DNA of 63,885 bases from Kitasatospora sp. SUK 42 (GCF_015776785.2 NZ_LFMD02000025.1:1-63885), one strand, 5' to 3'. Positions 8,377 through 17,492 are shown, counted from the first letter of the stretch. Program-made: numbers and translations. Notes: generated from the sequence alone by a model not told the origin.

Positions 8377-9224
8377 TGCCCACGGTGCGCCGCCGGATGC
8401 TGGGTGCAGAGCTCCGGAGGATCCGGGAGGGCCTGCACCTCACGGTTGACGAGGTGGCGACCCGGCTCGGCTGGCACCAGTCCAAGGTCAGCCGACTGGA
8501 GAACGGCCGCTACGGCTTGCGTGCGAACGAGGTCGGGATACTGCTCGACGTCTACCAGGTCACCGACCCGGAGGCCCGCGAGGCACTCGCGACGCTGGCG
8601 CGCGAGGGAAAGCGCAGGGTGTGGTGGCAGCCGTACTCGGACGTGATCTCGCAGCGCTACGCCTCGTTCATCAGCTTCGAAGCGGAGGCTGTGGCAATCC
8701 GAAACTTCGAGTCGTCGCTGATTCCTGGACTGCTCCAGACCCCCGACTACGCACGATCTCTGATCCGACAGCTCAGGCCCGAAGCGCCAGCCGAGGTGGT
8801 CAATGCACTCGTCGATGTCAGGATGGCCCGGCAGAACGCGGCTCTTCAGCGCGAGGAGCCGCTGAAGGTCTGGGCAATCGTGGATGAGGGCGCAGTTCGC
8901 CGACGGATCGGCAGCCAAGGCACCATGGCGAAGCAACTGCAACAGTTGGTGGCCGCCTCCAGGGAGCCGAACGTGACGTTGCAAGTCGTGCCCTTCACGG
9001 CAGGAGCACATGCAGGCATACACGGCTCGTTCGCGATCCTGGAGTTTCCCGTCCGCAGCGACCTCGATGTGGTGTACACCGAGGCCCTCACGAGTAGCCT
9101 CTACCTCGAACGGGATGACGACGTCACGGCCTACGATCAGGCATTTGATCGCCTCCGGGCAGCGGCACTTGACGTTGCGCCGTCGCGTCGACTTGTCGCG
9201 CAGATTGCAAAGGAACTCGAATGA
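8367..9224 (+). CDS. XRE-family regulator with DUF5753-type C-terminus
   Basis: 285 residues from the GTG at 8367, which has a strong AGGGGAGG ribosome-binding site seven bases upstream. An N-terminal helix-turn-helix (DEVATRLGWHQSKVSRLENG) is followed by the large ligand-binding-like domain found in the many actinobacterial WhiJ-like regulators (QPYSDVISQRYASF…SLIPGLLQTPDYAR). The TGA overlaps the ATG of the DUF397 gene. Such pairs are known in streptomycetes as paralogous developmental or secondary-metabolism switches. The target of this one is unknown, and the divergent radical SAM unit is the nearest candidate. Confidence 0.93.
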   Translation: MTAMPTVRRRMLGAELRRIREGLHLTVDEVATRLGWHQSKVSRLENGRYGLRANEVGILLDVYQVTDPEAREALATLAREGKRRVWWQPYSDVISQRYASFISFEAEAVAIRNFESSLIPGLLQTPDYARSLIRQLRPEAPAEVVNALVDVRMARQNAALQREEPLKVWAIVDEGAVRRRIGSQGTMAKQLQQLVAASREPNVTLQVVPFTAGAHAGIHGSFAILEFPVRSDLDVVYTEALTSSLYLERDDDVTAYDQAFDRLRAAALDVAPSRRLVAQIAKELE

Positions 9225-9436
9225 TCGACACCGGCATGGACTTGAGCCGAGCCACGTGGAGGAAGAGCAGCTTCAGCGCTGACCAAGGCAACTGCATCGA
9301 GGTCGCCGACGGCTTCGCCGGGATCGTCCCCGTTCGAGACTCCAAGGACCCCAGCGGGCCGGCGCTCGTCTTCCCCACCGACGCGTGGACGGCGTTCGTC
9401 ACCGCCATCAGGACCGGCGAACTCCCCACCGCCTGA
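9221..9436 (+). CDS. DUF397 small protein
   Basis: 71 residues with the family core WRKSSFSADQGNCIEVAD…VPVRDSKDP. It is coupled to the XRE regulator by a 4-base ATGA overlap, the usual arrangement for the antitoxin-like or co-regulator DUF397 proteins paired with WhiJ-type regulators. Confidence 0.95.
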   Translation: MIDTGMDLSRATWRKSSFSADQGNCIEVADGFAGIVPVRDSKDPSGPALVFPTDAWTAFVTAIRTGELPTA

Positions 9437-9442
9437 ACACCA

Positions 9443-9479
9443 CTGCGCGAGAAGTCGGCCCGGCCGACTTCTCGCGCAG
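9443..9479. terminator. Bidirectional hairpin between convergent genes
   Basis: Perfect 18-bp inverted repeat (9443-9460 with 9462-9479) around a single base, lying between the DUF397 stop at 9436 and the lipoprotein stop at 9486. Confidence 0.8.
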
Positions 9480-9485
9480 CTCCGA

Positions 9486-10070
9486 TCAGATCAGCCCGTC
9501 ACGGTTCTCGCACTTCAAGGCGCCGCTGGCCGTGCCCTCGACACCCGTCAGCTGCTTGATCGGCAGGTCGACGAACTTGATGGTGTCCTCGGTGCGACTG
9601 GCCGTCGCGCCGACCGTGGCGTCTCCGGCCCATACGACGGCGGTCGAATCCTCACCGGCGGTCAGCAGCAGGCCCATGTTCCCACTGCCGTCGAAGGTGA
9701 CGATCGCGCTGAACTTCCGGGGCCCGGCCACCTCCGAGGTCAGGACCAGCCTTCCGGACGGGGACTTGCTCCCCAGACAGGTCCCCGCACCGAGCTGAAA
9801 GGTGCCGCCGTCGGGCCCGGCGATGGTCACGGTGTTGCCAGTGACGGCTGCCCCGCCCCCCGCTCCACCTGCCGCCTTCGCAGGGGCGGTCGTCTTCGGA
9901 CCATCGGCCGGCTCCGAAGCGGCGATGCCCGATGCCGCAGCAGTCGGCGCGGCACTGTCCTGTGCGGCGGCCGTGGTGGACGACGGCGAGGCCGAACCTC
10001 CGCAAGCCGCAAGTGAAAGGGCCGAGATGCCGACGATCGCCGCAGAGTACACACGAGTCATTCGAGTCAT
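9486..10070 (-). CDS. Secreted lipoprotein
   Basis: 194 residues. The signal peptide ends in the lipobox LAAC (Cys23). A long Ser/Ala/Thr-rich linker (about residues 24-70) tethers a C-terminal domain of about 115 residues with two cysteines (in GTCLG and LKCEN). This plan resembles the LpqH/19-kDa type of actinobacterial lipoproteins, but the match is only by layout. An alternative ATG lies three codons in. The short inverted repeat CTTGT-GTG-ACAAG at 10088-10100 lies just upstream. Confidence 0.8.
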   Translation of the reverse strand: MTRMTRVYSAAIVGISALSLAACGGSASPSSTTAAAQDSAAPTAAASGIAASEPADGPKTTAPAKAAGGAGGGAAVTGNTVTIAGPDGGTFQLGAGTCLGSKSPSGRLVLTSEVAGPRKFSAIVTFDGSGNMGLLLTAGEDSTAVVWAGDATVGATASRTEDTIKFVDLPIKQLTGVEGTASGALKCENRDGLI

Positions 10071-10274
10071 GGACAGAACGTAACTATCTTGTGTGACAAG
10101 ACATCAGCAAAACACCCACAGCTTCGTCCCCGTCCAAGGCAGCACCGAAGGCCCCAGGAACCCGCCGGCTCCGCATCCCACAGCGCGACATGATCCAACG
10201 TCACCACCCGGTGATCACTGCTGCCAGGACGACCCACGCGGCCAGTGCCGCCGCGACACCACGGGAGACCCCGC

Positions 10275-10763
10275 ATGGCTGACTACTATCCGTACCGCAT
10301 CGCGACCAGGAGAGGGGACTTGACACTGATCTGGCGGCCCGGCGAGGGCGATGCACCCGATGAGCTCGTCGTTGACGACCTCGGGAGACTCCTCGCGTTC
10401 CAAAACCCCGAGGCGCTGCGGGAACACTGCGGTCGCAACGACCGGGTGCTCACCTGGGAGGGCGAAGCCACCCTCGATCTGGCCACCGTACGGCGATGGG
10501 TCGAGCACCCTGGCCTCGGCTCGGTGTCGGCAGAACTACTGCTGGACGCATGGAACTTCTTCGAGGACCTCTCCCACAGCCTGAAGGCCGACCCGCCCCT
10601 CCCCGCCCAAGGATCAATCCACGACAGCGCCTACGAAAAGCTCTTCGGCGGTGGTGCTCTCGAACCGACTGCCGACAACGAAGCCTGGACGGACGGGGAG
10701 ACCGCGGCCGTACGCGAACTCCTCCGAGCCGGGCTGGACCTCTGGGAGCGGGCCGTACCCTGA
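10275..10763 (+). CDS. Hypothetical protein
   Basis: 162 residues, soluble and acidic, with no signal peptide, membrane segment or recognised motif. The ATG at 10275 follows GGGAGACCCCGC, and an upstream in-frame ATG at 10245 has no such site. The compact alternating pattern (DLTLIWRPGEGD…ELVVDDLGRLLAF) resembles small immunity-type proteins, but nothing nearby confirms this. Confidence 0.7.
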   Translation: MADYYPYRIATRRGDLTLIWRPGEGDAPDELVVDDLGRLLAFQNPEALREHCGRNDRVLTWEGEATLDLATVRRWVEHPGLGSVSAELLLDAWNFFEDLSHSLKADPPLPAQGSIHDSAYEKLFGGGALEPTADNEAWTDGETAAVRELLRAGLDLWERAVP

Positions 10764-10901
10764 GCGGCGTCCCGTGCAGCGGCACCTCGTCCTCAACGAC
10801 CTGCTTCTCGACGGCGTGGATGCGGGAGATCGCGAACAGGCCGCCGCCGAGCAGTCTGTTCGACCCGGTATGGGGGGCCGTCCCGGGAATCCTCGTCCGG
10901 T

Positions 10902-10947
10902 GGGGTCGGGGCTCCGGATCAGGGCTCTGATCCGGAGCCCCGACCCC
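10902..10947. terminator. Bidirectional terminator hairpin
   Basis: Perfect 20-bp stem (10902-10921 with 10928-10947) with a GGGCTC loop, between the end of the hypothetical gene (10763, plus strand) and the end of the GDSL esterase gene (10951, minus strand). Confidence 0.85.
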
Positions 10948-10950
10948 CGG

Positions 10951-12357
10951 CTACGGCACGAACTTGCTCAGGTCGACCGCGTCGGCCATCGCCTGGTACC
11001 CGGCGTCGTTCGGGTGCAGGTGGTCGCCGGAGTCGTACGTGGGGTTGAGCGCCGGCGGGTTGCCGGGGTCCTGCATCACCTCGTCGAAGTCGATGACGCC
11101 GTCGAACGCGCCGCTCGTCAGGATCCACCGGTTCACGGTCGCACGGATCTGCTCACCGTAGGTCGTGTAGTACTTGGCGCCCTGGTAGGGCAGGATCGTT
11201 CCACCGATGATCTTCACTCCTGCCGCGTGCGCCTGGCGGATGACGTTCAGCATGCCGTTCTCCAGGTCGGTCGCCGTCAGCGGTCCGGTGCCGTTGGAGC
11301 CGATGTTGTCGCCGATGTCGTTGATGCCTTCGAGCATGATGACGTCCTTGACGTCCGGCTGGCTGAGGACGTCGTGTTGGAAGCGGCTGATCAGGGACTT
11401 GTTGTAGCCGTTGGCACCGGCATCCGTGAGGATCCGGTTGGAGCCTGTCCCTGCGTCCACCAGGCCGCGGGTGGTTCCGCCGCTGGTCGCGGCCATGCGC
11501 CGCGCGAGGTCGTCGGGCCAGCGGTGGTTGGCGCCCGGGGTGGAGCCGACCCCGTCGGTGATGGAGTCGCCGACGGCGACCAGTGTGCCGGTGGCCGTCG
11601 GCGAGGTCACGTCGAGACCGGCCAGGACGAACCACTGTTGACTGGTGGCGGGGTAGTTGCTGGTGCCGTCGTCGGTGACGTGGTTGCCGGTCGTGGAGAT
11701 CCACGTGTTCTCGCGGGCCCGTTGGTGCCAGGTGTCGGCGCCGGCGGGGCTGTTGGGCAAGTAGACGCTGACGAGCAGGTCCTGGTCGGCGCCCACGCCC
11801 ATCGGCACCGGGTCGCTGAAGACGTCCTGTCCTGCGGGGATGGTGACGCCGGTGGAGCCGTTGAACGTCACTGTGCGGTGGGTGCCGGTCACGGCCGTGC
11901 CCGCGGTGCTGCTCTGCTGGGCGAGGTCGACGGCTCCGACGGTCAGTGGCGAGCTGCCGTAGAGGTTGCTCAGTCGCACCCGCGGCAGGGAGCCGGACAC
12001 CGAGGTGTGGGCGATCATGCGGATGGTCTGGTTGTGGAAGGTCGCCCCGTAGGTCTGGCCATAGGCCATCAGACCGTCGCTGTAGGCGCCGACCCGAGTC
12101 GGCCGGGTGAGCTTCCTGTGCAGCCATTCCTGGTTGGCCCCGCCGTTGTCGTGCCACTGCGGCACCGGAGCCCCCGGGGAGGTCGAAGCGTGCTGAACGT
12201 CCATCAGTTTCGTGCTGTGGACGTTCGCCAGGGTGTACACGCCGCCCGAGGAGACCACCGGCGTCGCAGCAGCAGCCGGCGACAAGGCCGGCGCGGCCGC
12301 GGCGAGCGCTCCCGCCACGGTCAGGAGGGTGAGCCGTGATCTGACATGACGTCTCAT
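10951..12357 (-). CDS. Secreted GDSL/SGNH-family hydrolase with truncated ricin-type repeat
   Basis: 468 residues. The Sec-type signal peptide covers about residues 1-31. It is followed by about 40 residues of a ricin-B/CBM13-like repeat (LANVHSTKLMDVQHAS…WHDNGGANQEW) that stops abruptly, a beta-rich domain, and then an SGNH hydrolase domain with GDSITDG (Ser near 262), the GIND block and GDHLHPND near residue 445 (catalytic Asp-His). It is likely an exported esterase acting on acylated polysaccharide or lipid. The lectin unit is only one third of a normal trefoil, so carbohydrate binding is doubtful. Confidence 0.9.
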   Translation of the reverse strand: MRRHVRSRLTLLTVAGALAAAAPALSPAAAATPVVSSGGVYTLANVHSTKLMDVQHASTSPGAPVPQWHDNGGANQEWLHRKLTRPTRVGAYSDGLMAYGQTYGATFHNQTIRMIAHTSVSGSLPRVRLSNLYGSSPLTVGAVDLAQQSSTAGTAVTGTHRTVTFNGSTGVTIPAGQDVFSDPVPMGVGADQDLLVSVYLPNSPAGADTWHQRARENTWISTTGNHVTDDGTSNYPATSQQWFVLAGLDVTSPTATGTLVAVGDSITDGVGSTPGANHRWPDDLARRMAATSGGTTRGLVDAGTGSNRILTDAGANGYNKSLISRFQHDVLSQPDVKDVIMLEGINDIGDNIGSNGTGPLTATDLENGMLNVIRQAHAAGVKIIGGTILPYQGAKYYTTYGEQIRATVNRWILTSGAFDGVIDFDEVMQDPGNPPALNPTYDSGDHLHPNDAGYQAMADAVDLSKFVP

Positions 12358-12551
12358 GGGACTCCTTTGCTTGTGAGGATGTTAATCACGCCCAGGAGAC
12401 GCGCCGGCCGTTCGGCGCGCCTCCCCGCCGTCCCGGACGCGTGGACCGGCCACCGATCGTGCAGGGACCGCGCAGTATCGTCGGGAGTCCGGAGTGCGGC
12501 CACCCGGCCCGCTCGACGCCATTCGCGGCTTGGACAACGGAGGTACCACGC

Positions 12552-13277
12552 ATGAACGTTGACACCGACCGGCCGGACTTCCTGCTCGTCCACGGCGCCT
12601 GGCACGGTGCCTGGTGCTGGGACCGGGTGCGCGCCGCGCTCGACGCCGACGGTTGGCGGTCCCATGCCGTCGACCTGCCCAGTGCCAATCCCCCGGCCGG
12701 CCACCGGAACGGCGCCCGCCCGGCGGGCATGCTGGACGACGCGGACGCCATCCGGGACAGCCTCCGGCGCATCGACGGCCCGGTGGTCGTGGTCGCCCAC
12801 TCCTACGGCGGCGTCCCCACCACGGAGGCCATCGCGGATGCCCCGAACGTGGCACGGGCGGTGTACCTCGCCGGTTTCCAACTGGACGCGGGTGAGAGCA
12901 TGTTCACGTTCCTCGGAGGACCCGTACCGAACGACGGCACGGGCCAGGCCCCGCCGCCCGAGGACGCCCGGCAGACGTTCTACGAAGACGTGCCCGAGGC
13001 CGATGCCGAGCGCGCCGTGGCCCGGCTGCGCCCGCAGTGCGTCCGGTCCTTCACGGAGCCGGTGACCACGGCAGGATGGCGCACCGTGCCCTCCGGCTAC
13101 ATCGTCTGCGACCGCGACCAGGCGCTCGATCCGTCCCGGCAGCGCGAGCTCGCCACGCGCGCCGGTTCCGTCCACCGGCTGCCGAGCAGCCACTCGCCGT
13201 TCCTCTCCATGCCCGGGCAACTCGCCTCTCTCCTGGGCCGGATCGCCACCTCCCCCCTCCCCGCCCCGCCCCGATGA
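12552..13277 (+). CDS. Alpha/beta hydrolase, methylesterase-like
   Basis: 241 residues. The N-terminal LVHGAWHGAWCWD is the oxyanion-hole region, VVVAHSYGG (about residues 80-88) holds the nucleophile Ser, and HSPFLS near residue 219 supplies the His. No signal peptide, so probably cytosolic. GGAGG lies eight bases before the ATG. The pattern resembles the plant-like methyl/salicylate esterase group common in streptomycetes. The neighbour at 13417 is a second hydrolase of the same fold. Confidence 0.9.
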   Translation: MNVDTDRPDFLLVHGAWHGAWCWDRVRAALDADGWRSHAVDLPSANPPAGHRNGARPAGMLDDADAIRDSLRRIDGPVVVVAHSYGGVPTTEAIADAPNVARAVYLAGFQLDAGESMFTFLGGPVPNDGTGQAPPPEDARQTFYEDVPEADAERAVARLRPQCVRSFTEPVTTAGWRTVPSGYIVCDRDQALDPSRQRELATRAGSVHRLPSSHSPFLSMPGQLASLLGRIATSPLPAPPR

Positions 13278-13416
13278 ACCGCCCCGTCGCACCGGGGTGC
13301 CCGCGAAACCGGGTAGTGCGGATGATCTTGCAGTGGGTAATGTGACCCGCCGGAGGCCGGGCGGCCCGTTCGCGTGCCGCCGAGGCCGCAGGGGACCGGA
13401 AAGTGAGTAGAGACAG

Positions 13417-14280
13417 ATGCAACCGACGTTCGTACTGGTACACGGAGCCTTCGCGAACTCCTTCTCCTTCGCGCCGCTCCAGGCCGAACTCGGCCTCCTC
13501 GGACACCGTTCGGTCGCCGTCGACCTTCCGGGGCACGGGTTCGCCGCGACCTTCCCGCGGGCCTACCAGGCACCGCAGGATCTCGGAGGGCTCGCCACCG
13601 CGCCCGGGGCCATCAAGGGCGTCACGCTCGCCGACAACGCCGCGCACCTCATCGGGACACTGGAGCGGGCCAAGCGGAACGGGCCCGTCATCCTCGTCTC
13701 ACACAGCCGCGGCGGCATGACGGCCACCGTCGCGGCCAACCAGCGGCCCGACCTGATCGACCGCATCGTGTACGTCTCCTCCTGGTGCCCCGTCGACCTC
13801 GACGTCAGCGCCTACTACGCCGAGCCCGAGATGGCCACGGTCGACGCCGCGGGGCTGGCCTCGGCGATCGTCGGGAACCCCGCCGAACTCGGGCTGCTGC
13901 GCTCCAACTTCCGCACCGCCGACCCCGGCGTCCTCGCGGCGTTCAAGGCGGCCTTCCTCGCCGACGGGACGGACGAGGAGTTCATGGTCTTCCTCAACAC
14001 CTTCCAGCCCGACGAGAACCTCGACGTCGGCACGGCCGACGACCGGGCGCAGCCCGACAGCTGGGGGCGGATCCCCAGGACGTACGTCCGGCTGACCGAG
14101 GACACCAGCGTGCCGCTCGCCATGCAGGACCGGATGATCCGCGAGGGCGACGCGCTGACGCCGGAGAACCCCTACGACGTCCGCACGCTCACCAGCAGCC
14201 ACCTGAAGTGGCTGGCCGACCCGGCACCGGCGGCCCGGGTTCTGGGGGAACTCGCCGCGCTCCTGCCTGCCGGGTCGTGA
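13417..14280 (+). CDS. Alpha/beta hydrolase
   Basis: 287 residues. FVLVHGAFANSFSFAPL at the N-terminus, ILVSHSRGGM (nucleophile Ser near residue 94) and SSHLKW near the C-terminus (candidate catalytic His) give a complete triad pattern. It is cytosolic. It lies 139 bp after another hydrolase of the same general group, and the two could have arisen by duplication, although they are clearly diverged. Substrate unknown. Confidence 0.9.
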   Translation: MQPTFVLVHGAFANSFSFAPLQAELGLLGHRSVAVDLPGHGFAATFPRAYQAPQDLGGLATAPGAIKGVTLADNAAHLIGTLERAKRNGPVILVSHSRGGMTATVAANQRPDLIDRIVYVSSWCPVDLDVSAYYAEPEMATVDAAGLASAIVGNPAELGLLRSNFRTADPGVLAAFKAAFLADGTDEEFMVFLNTFQPDENLDVGTADDRAQPDSWGRIPRTYVRLTEDTSVPLAMQDRMIREGDALTPENPYDVRTLTSSHLKWLADPAPAARVLGELAALLPAGS

Positions 14281-14314
14281 TCGGAGCCGGATGAGGATCG
14301 CGCCGGTCCTTGTC

Positions 14315-14372
14315 GGGGCCCGGAGGCCGCCGGCCGCGTGAACCCCGCGCGGACGGACGGCCTCCGGGCCCC
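14315..14372. terminator. Hairpin between convergent hydrolase and MerR genes
   Basis: Perfect 14-bp inverted repeat (14315-14328 with 14359-14372) with a 30-nt loop, downstream of both converging genes. It is followed at 14370-14440 by a low-complexity C-rich tract with repeated CCCAAG/CCCAGG units. Confidence 0.6.
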
Positions 14373-14440
14373 CAGGCCCCAAGTCCCAGACCTCAGGCTC
14401 CAAGCCCAGGCCCCAAGCCCAAGGCCCCAGGTCAGGCCCG
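14370..14440. repeat. Low-complexity C-rich repeat
   Basis: Short degenerate direct repeats built from AGGCCCCAAG, AGTCCCAG and AGGCTCCAAG. The tract lies between the terminator hairpin and the stop codon of the MerR gene and extends slightly into its last codons. Confidence 0.6.
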
Positions 14441-15253
14441 GGTCACCGGCGCCTGGAGTTCCGTCACCCAGTCGTCGCGGTTCTCCGGGCACTCCAGGTT
14501 GATCTCCCGGGGGTATCCGGTCGACTGGTAGCCGTTGCCGTCGATCCAGCGGGCCAGGGCCTGGGACGTGGGCACCACGGCGTCCATCGAGCCGCGGTGC
14601 ACGATGGTCGCCGCCTGGTCGAGGGGCGGCAGGTCGAACACCCGGAAGGCGTCGTCCTGGAGGGGCGCGGAGACCTGGACGGCGGCGTGGACCCTGATCC
14701 GGCCCTCGCCTTCCGGGGCGTCCTCGTAGTAGGCGATCCCGGGACCCGTGGGGGTGATGCCCGCCGCGTCCAGGAGGTGGAACAGCTCCTCGTAGAGGGG
14801 CGTGATGACAGGGGTGATCTCCTCGGGCTCGAAGCTCGCCGCGGTCGCGGTCAGCTCCGCCACCCGTACGGCGGGGACGTTCTTGATGACGACGTCGTTC
14901 GTGGGCATGTGCCCCTCACTCTCGATCGCTCGGAGCCTCGCCTCGACCTGCACCAGCCGCGCGGCCGCGGAGGCCATGGCGGTCTCCAGCTCGGCCTGCC
15001 GCAGCCGCAGCATGCCCCGCAGCTCCTCGGTGGCGACCTTCTCCTCCACGATGTCCCGCACCTGCTGGAGGGTGAACCCCAGGTCCTTGAGCGCGATGAC
15101 GCGGTTGAGCCGGGCGAGCTGGGCGGCGACGTAGTAGCGGTAGCCGGTGGCGGGGTCGACATGGGTCGGGCGCAGCAGTCCGGTCGCGTCGTAGTGGCGC
15201 AGCATCCGGACCGAGACGCGGCCGTGCCGGGCGAAGTCTCCGATGGTGAACAT
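14432..15253 (-). CDS. MerR-family regulator with GyrI-like ligand domain
   Basis: 273 residues. MFTIGDFARHGRVSVRMLRH at the N-terminus is the MerR winged helix, followed by a coiled-coil linker (about residues 75-115) and a C-terminal GyrI/effector-binding domain (VAELTATAASFEPEEI…YYEDAPEGEG). This plan is that of BmrR/TipA-like multidrug sensors that activate when a hydrophobic ligand binds. The ATG at 15253 is preceded by GGAGA; a longer start lacks support. It is transcribed divergently from a methyltransferase gene, which may be its target as well as its own promoter. Confidence 0.93.
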   Translation of the reverse strand: MFTIGDFARHGRVSVRMLRHYDATGLLRPTHVDPATGYRYYVAAQLARLNRVIALKDLGFTLQQVRDIVEEKVATEELRGMLRLRQAELETAMASAAARLVQVEARLRAIESEGHMPTNDVVIKNVPAVRVAELTATAASFEPEEITPVITPLYEELFHLLDAAGITPTGPGIAYYEDAPEGEGRIRVHAAVQVSAPLQDDAFRVFDLPPLDQAATIVHRGSMDAVVPTSQALARWIDGNGYQSTGYPREINLECPENRDDWVTELQAPVTRA

Positions 15254-15263
15254 GATGTCTCCG

Positions 15264-15294
15264 AGTTCAGCGCCTGACACGGTGTGAGGGTCAA
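15264..15294 (-). promoter_or_regulatory. MerR-type promoter/operator
   Basis: On the minus strand TTGACC (15294-15289) is followed, 19 bp later, by TGAACT (15269-15264). The near-perfect dyad CCTGACAC/GGTGTGAGG (15273-15289) fills the spacer. A dyad inside an overlong 19-bp spacer is the hallmark of promoters that MerR proteins untwist. The -10 match is weak. Confidence 0.55.
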
Positions 15295-15376
15295 GAACCT
15301 ACTCGGTCGCGGACGAACCGCGGGAGCGGGGCGTGGGCCGGGACAAAGGCGTTGACAGTGTGGCTAGGTTCGAAGC

Positions 15377-16156
15377 ATGAGCGGACGCGGAGCTGACGGC
15401 AGTGCGGGGGACGCGGACTACGGCACGATAGGCGGCGGGTACGCCACCTATCGACAACCGGACGCGAGGATCGGGCAGGCGATCGCCGCCGCCCTGGGCG
15501 GGGCGCGCACGGTGGTCAACGTCGGGGCCGGGGCGGGGTCGTACGAGTCGACGACGCTGGAGGTGACGGCGGTCGAGCCGTCGGCGTCGATGCGCGCCCA
15601 GCGGCCCGCGCACCTGTCGGCCGCCGTCGACGCCGTCGCCGAGCACCTGCCGTTCGACGACGGCGCGTTCGACGCGGCGATGACCATCTTCAGCGTGCAC
15701 CAGTGGAGCGACTTCAGGGCGGGGCTGCGCGAGATGCGCCGGGTGGCGCGGGGCCCCGCCGTCGTGCTGACCTGCGACCCCGGTCTCGTACGGGACTTCT
15801 GGCTGTACGAGTACGCGCCGGAGGTGCTGGACACCGAGGCCCGCCGCTATCCGGCCGTCGCGGACCTGACCGAGGCCCTCGGCGGACGCACGACGGTGAC
15901 CGCGGTGCCGATCCCCGTCGACTGCACCGACGGCTTCAACGAGGCGTACTACGCGCGCCCCGAGATGCTGCTCGACCCCGCCGCCCGGCAGGCGTGCTCG
16001 GCGTGGAGCTTCGTCGACGAGGAGGCGCGCGAGCGGTTCGCCGCGGATCTGCGCCGCGACCTGGACAGCGGGGCCTGGGACGCTCGGTTCGGCACCCTGC
16101 GGCAACAGCCGTTCTACGAGGGCTCGCTGGTCGTGATCACGTCCGTTCCGGCCTGA
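15377..16156 (+). CDS. Class I SAM-dependent methyltransferase
   Basis: 259 residues. VVNVGAGAGSYE (about residues 46-57) is the SAM-binding glycine loop and VEPSASM the acidic strand-2 end, then AEHLPFDDGAFDAAM. It belongs to the UbiE/MenG-like group of small-molecule methyltransferases. It is divergent from the MerR/GyrI regulator and starts 124 bp from it. A TAGGTT element lies 8 bp before the ATG, so a leaderless mRNA is possible. The pair may be a drug-inactivation unit in which the methyltransferase modifies the ligand sensed by the regulator. Confidence 0.9.
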   Translation: MSGRGADGSAGDADYGTIGGGYATYRQPDARIGQAIAAALGGARTVVNVGAGAGSYESTTLEVTAVEPSASMRAQRPAHLSAAVDAVAEHLPFDDGAFDAAMTIFSVHQWSDFRAGLREMRRVARGPAVVLTCDPGLVRDFWLYEYAPEVLDTEARRYPAVADLTEALGGRTTVTAVPIPVDCTDGFNEAYYARPEMLLDPAARQACSAWSFVDEEARERFAADLRRDLDSGAWDARFGTLRQQPFYEGSLVVITSVPA

Positions 16157-16172
16157 CCCCCACGCAGGCGGC

Positions 16173-17492
16173 TCAGCGGCCGACCTCCCGCAGGCGGAAG
16201 TCCTCCACCGTCTCCCGCCGGATCAGCAGCCGGGCCCGGCCGTCCCGCACCGCCGCCACGGCCGGGCGGCCGACCAGGTTGTAGCCCGACGCCATGGACA
16301 GCTGGTACGCGCCGGCCGCCGGCACCGCGAGCAGGTCTCCCGGGCGCAGGTCGGCGGGCAGCTCGGCGTCCCGGACGAGCACGTCCCCGGCCTCGCAGTG
16401 GCGGCCGACCACGTCCATCCGGGCCGCTCCCGCCTCCGACCGGCGCCCCACCAGCCGCACGCTGTAGGGCGCTCCGTACAGCGCGGGCCGCGGGTTGTCG
16501 CTCATCCCGCCGTCCACCGCGACGAAGCAGCGGCCGTCCGCCGGGTGCTTCACCGACAGCACCCGGTACACCGCCACCGCGGCCGGGCCCACCACCGCCC
16601 GGCCCGGTTCGACGACCAGGCGCGGCACCTCCAGGCCCGCCTCGGCGCAGCGCACCGCCAGCCGGTCGGTCACCTTCACCGCGAACTCGGCGAGGTCCAG
16701 CTCGGCATCGCCGGCCAGGTACCGGATGCCGTGCCCGCCGCCGAGGTCCAGCTCGGGCAGCTCCACCCCGTGGTGCTCCCGCACCTCGGCGAGCAGCCGC
16801 ACCAGCGTGTCCACGGCCTGGAGGTACGGCTCGATCGTGGTGATCTGCGAGCCCAGGTGGCAGTGCAGGCCCACCAGTTCGAGCCCTGGCTGGTCCAGCA
16901 CCCGGGCGATCGCGTCGGCCGCGTCGCCGCCCTCGACCGGGAAGCCGAACTTCTGCCCGACGACCCCGGCCTGCACCACCCGGACCAGCACCTTCTGCGG
17001 CGTGTCGGCGGCGACCAGCGCGGCCAGCCGGGCGATCTCCGCCGGCCCGTCGATGACGATCCGCCCCACCCGGAGCCGCCGCGCCAGCCGCAGCTCCTCC
17101 GGGGACTTCGCGTTGCCGTGCAGCAGGATCCGCTGCGCCGGGAAGCCCGCCGACACCGCCAGCCACAGCTCGCCCGCCGAGCAGACGTCCAGGCCGAGGC
17201 CCTCCTGCTCGACCCAGTCCGCCATCGCGCTGCACAGGAAGGCCTTGGCCGCGTACAGCACCTCGGCGTGCGGCAGCGCCCGCCGGTACGCCCGGGCCCG
17301 GCTCCGCACCTCGCCCTCGTCCAGGACGTACAGCGGGGTGCCGAACCGCTCGGCCGCCTCCGCCAGCCCCACCCCGCCGACCAGCACCTCGCCACCCGGG
17401 CCGGGCCGCGCCGAGGCCGGCCAGGGGCCGCCGAGCAGGTCGGCGGGGACGGTCGCCGGGGAGGGAACTGCCGGGGCGGTGAGCTGGGTCAT
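16173..17492 (-). CDS. lysA: Diaminopimelate decarboxylase-type PLP enzyme
   Basis: 439 residues, the normal length. YAAKAF contains the PLP lysine (K83). HCHLGSQ, DLGGGHG, EPGRAVVG and the C-terminal CEAGDVL (the Cys of the second active-site half) are all present, so the enzyme should be active in decarboxylating meso-diaminopimelate to lysine. The ATG at 17492 is preceded by TAGGAGTAGCCGC. It lies 47 bp after a 61-residue ORF and not in a threonine/lysine operon, so it may be a second copy serving specialised metabolism. That remains inference. Confidence 0.92.
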   Translation of the reverse strand: MTQLTAPAVPSPATVPADLLGGPWPASARPGPGGEVLVGGVGLAEAAERFGTPLYVLDEGEVRSRARAYRRALPHAEVLYAAKAFLCSAMADWVEQEGLGLDVCSAGELWLAVSAGFPAQRILLHGNAKSPEELRLARRLRVGRIVIDGPAEIARLAALVAADTPQKVLVRVVQAGVVGQKFGFPVEGGDAADAIARVLDQPGLELVGLHCHLGSQITTIEPYLQAVDTLVRLLAEVREHHGVELPELDLGGGHGIRYLAGDAELDLAEFAVKVTDRLAVRCAEAGLEVPRLVVEPGRAVVGPAAVAVYRVLSVKHPADGRCFVAVDGGMSDNPRPALYGAPYSVRLVGRRSEAGAARMDVVGRHCEAGDVLVRDAELPADLRPGDLLAVPAAGAYQLSMASGYNLVGRPAVAAVRDGRARLLIRRETVEDFRLREVGR

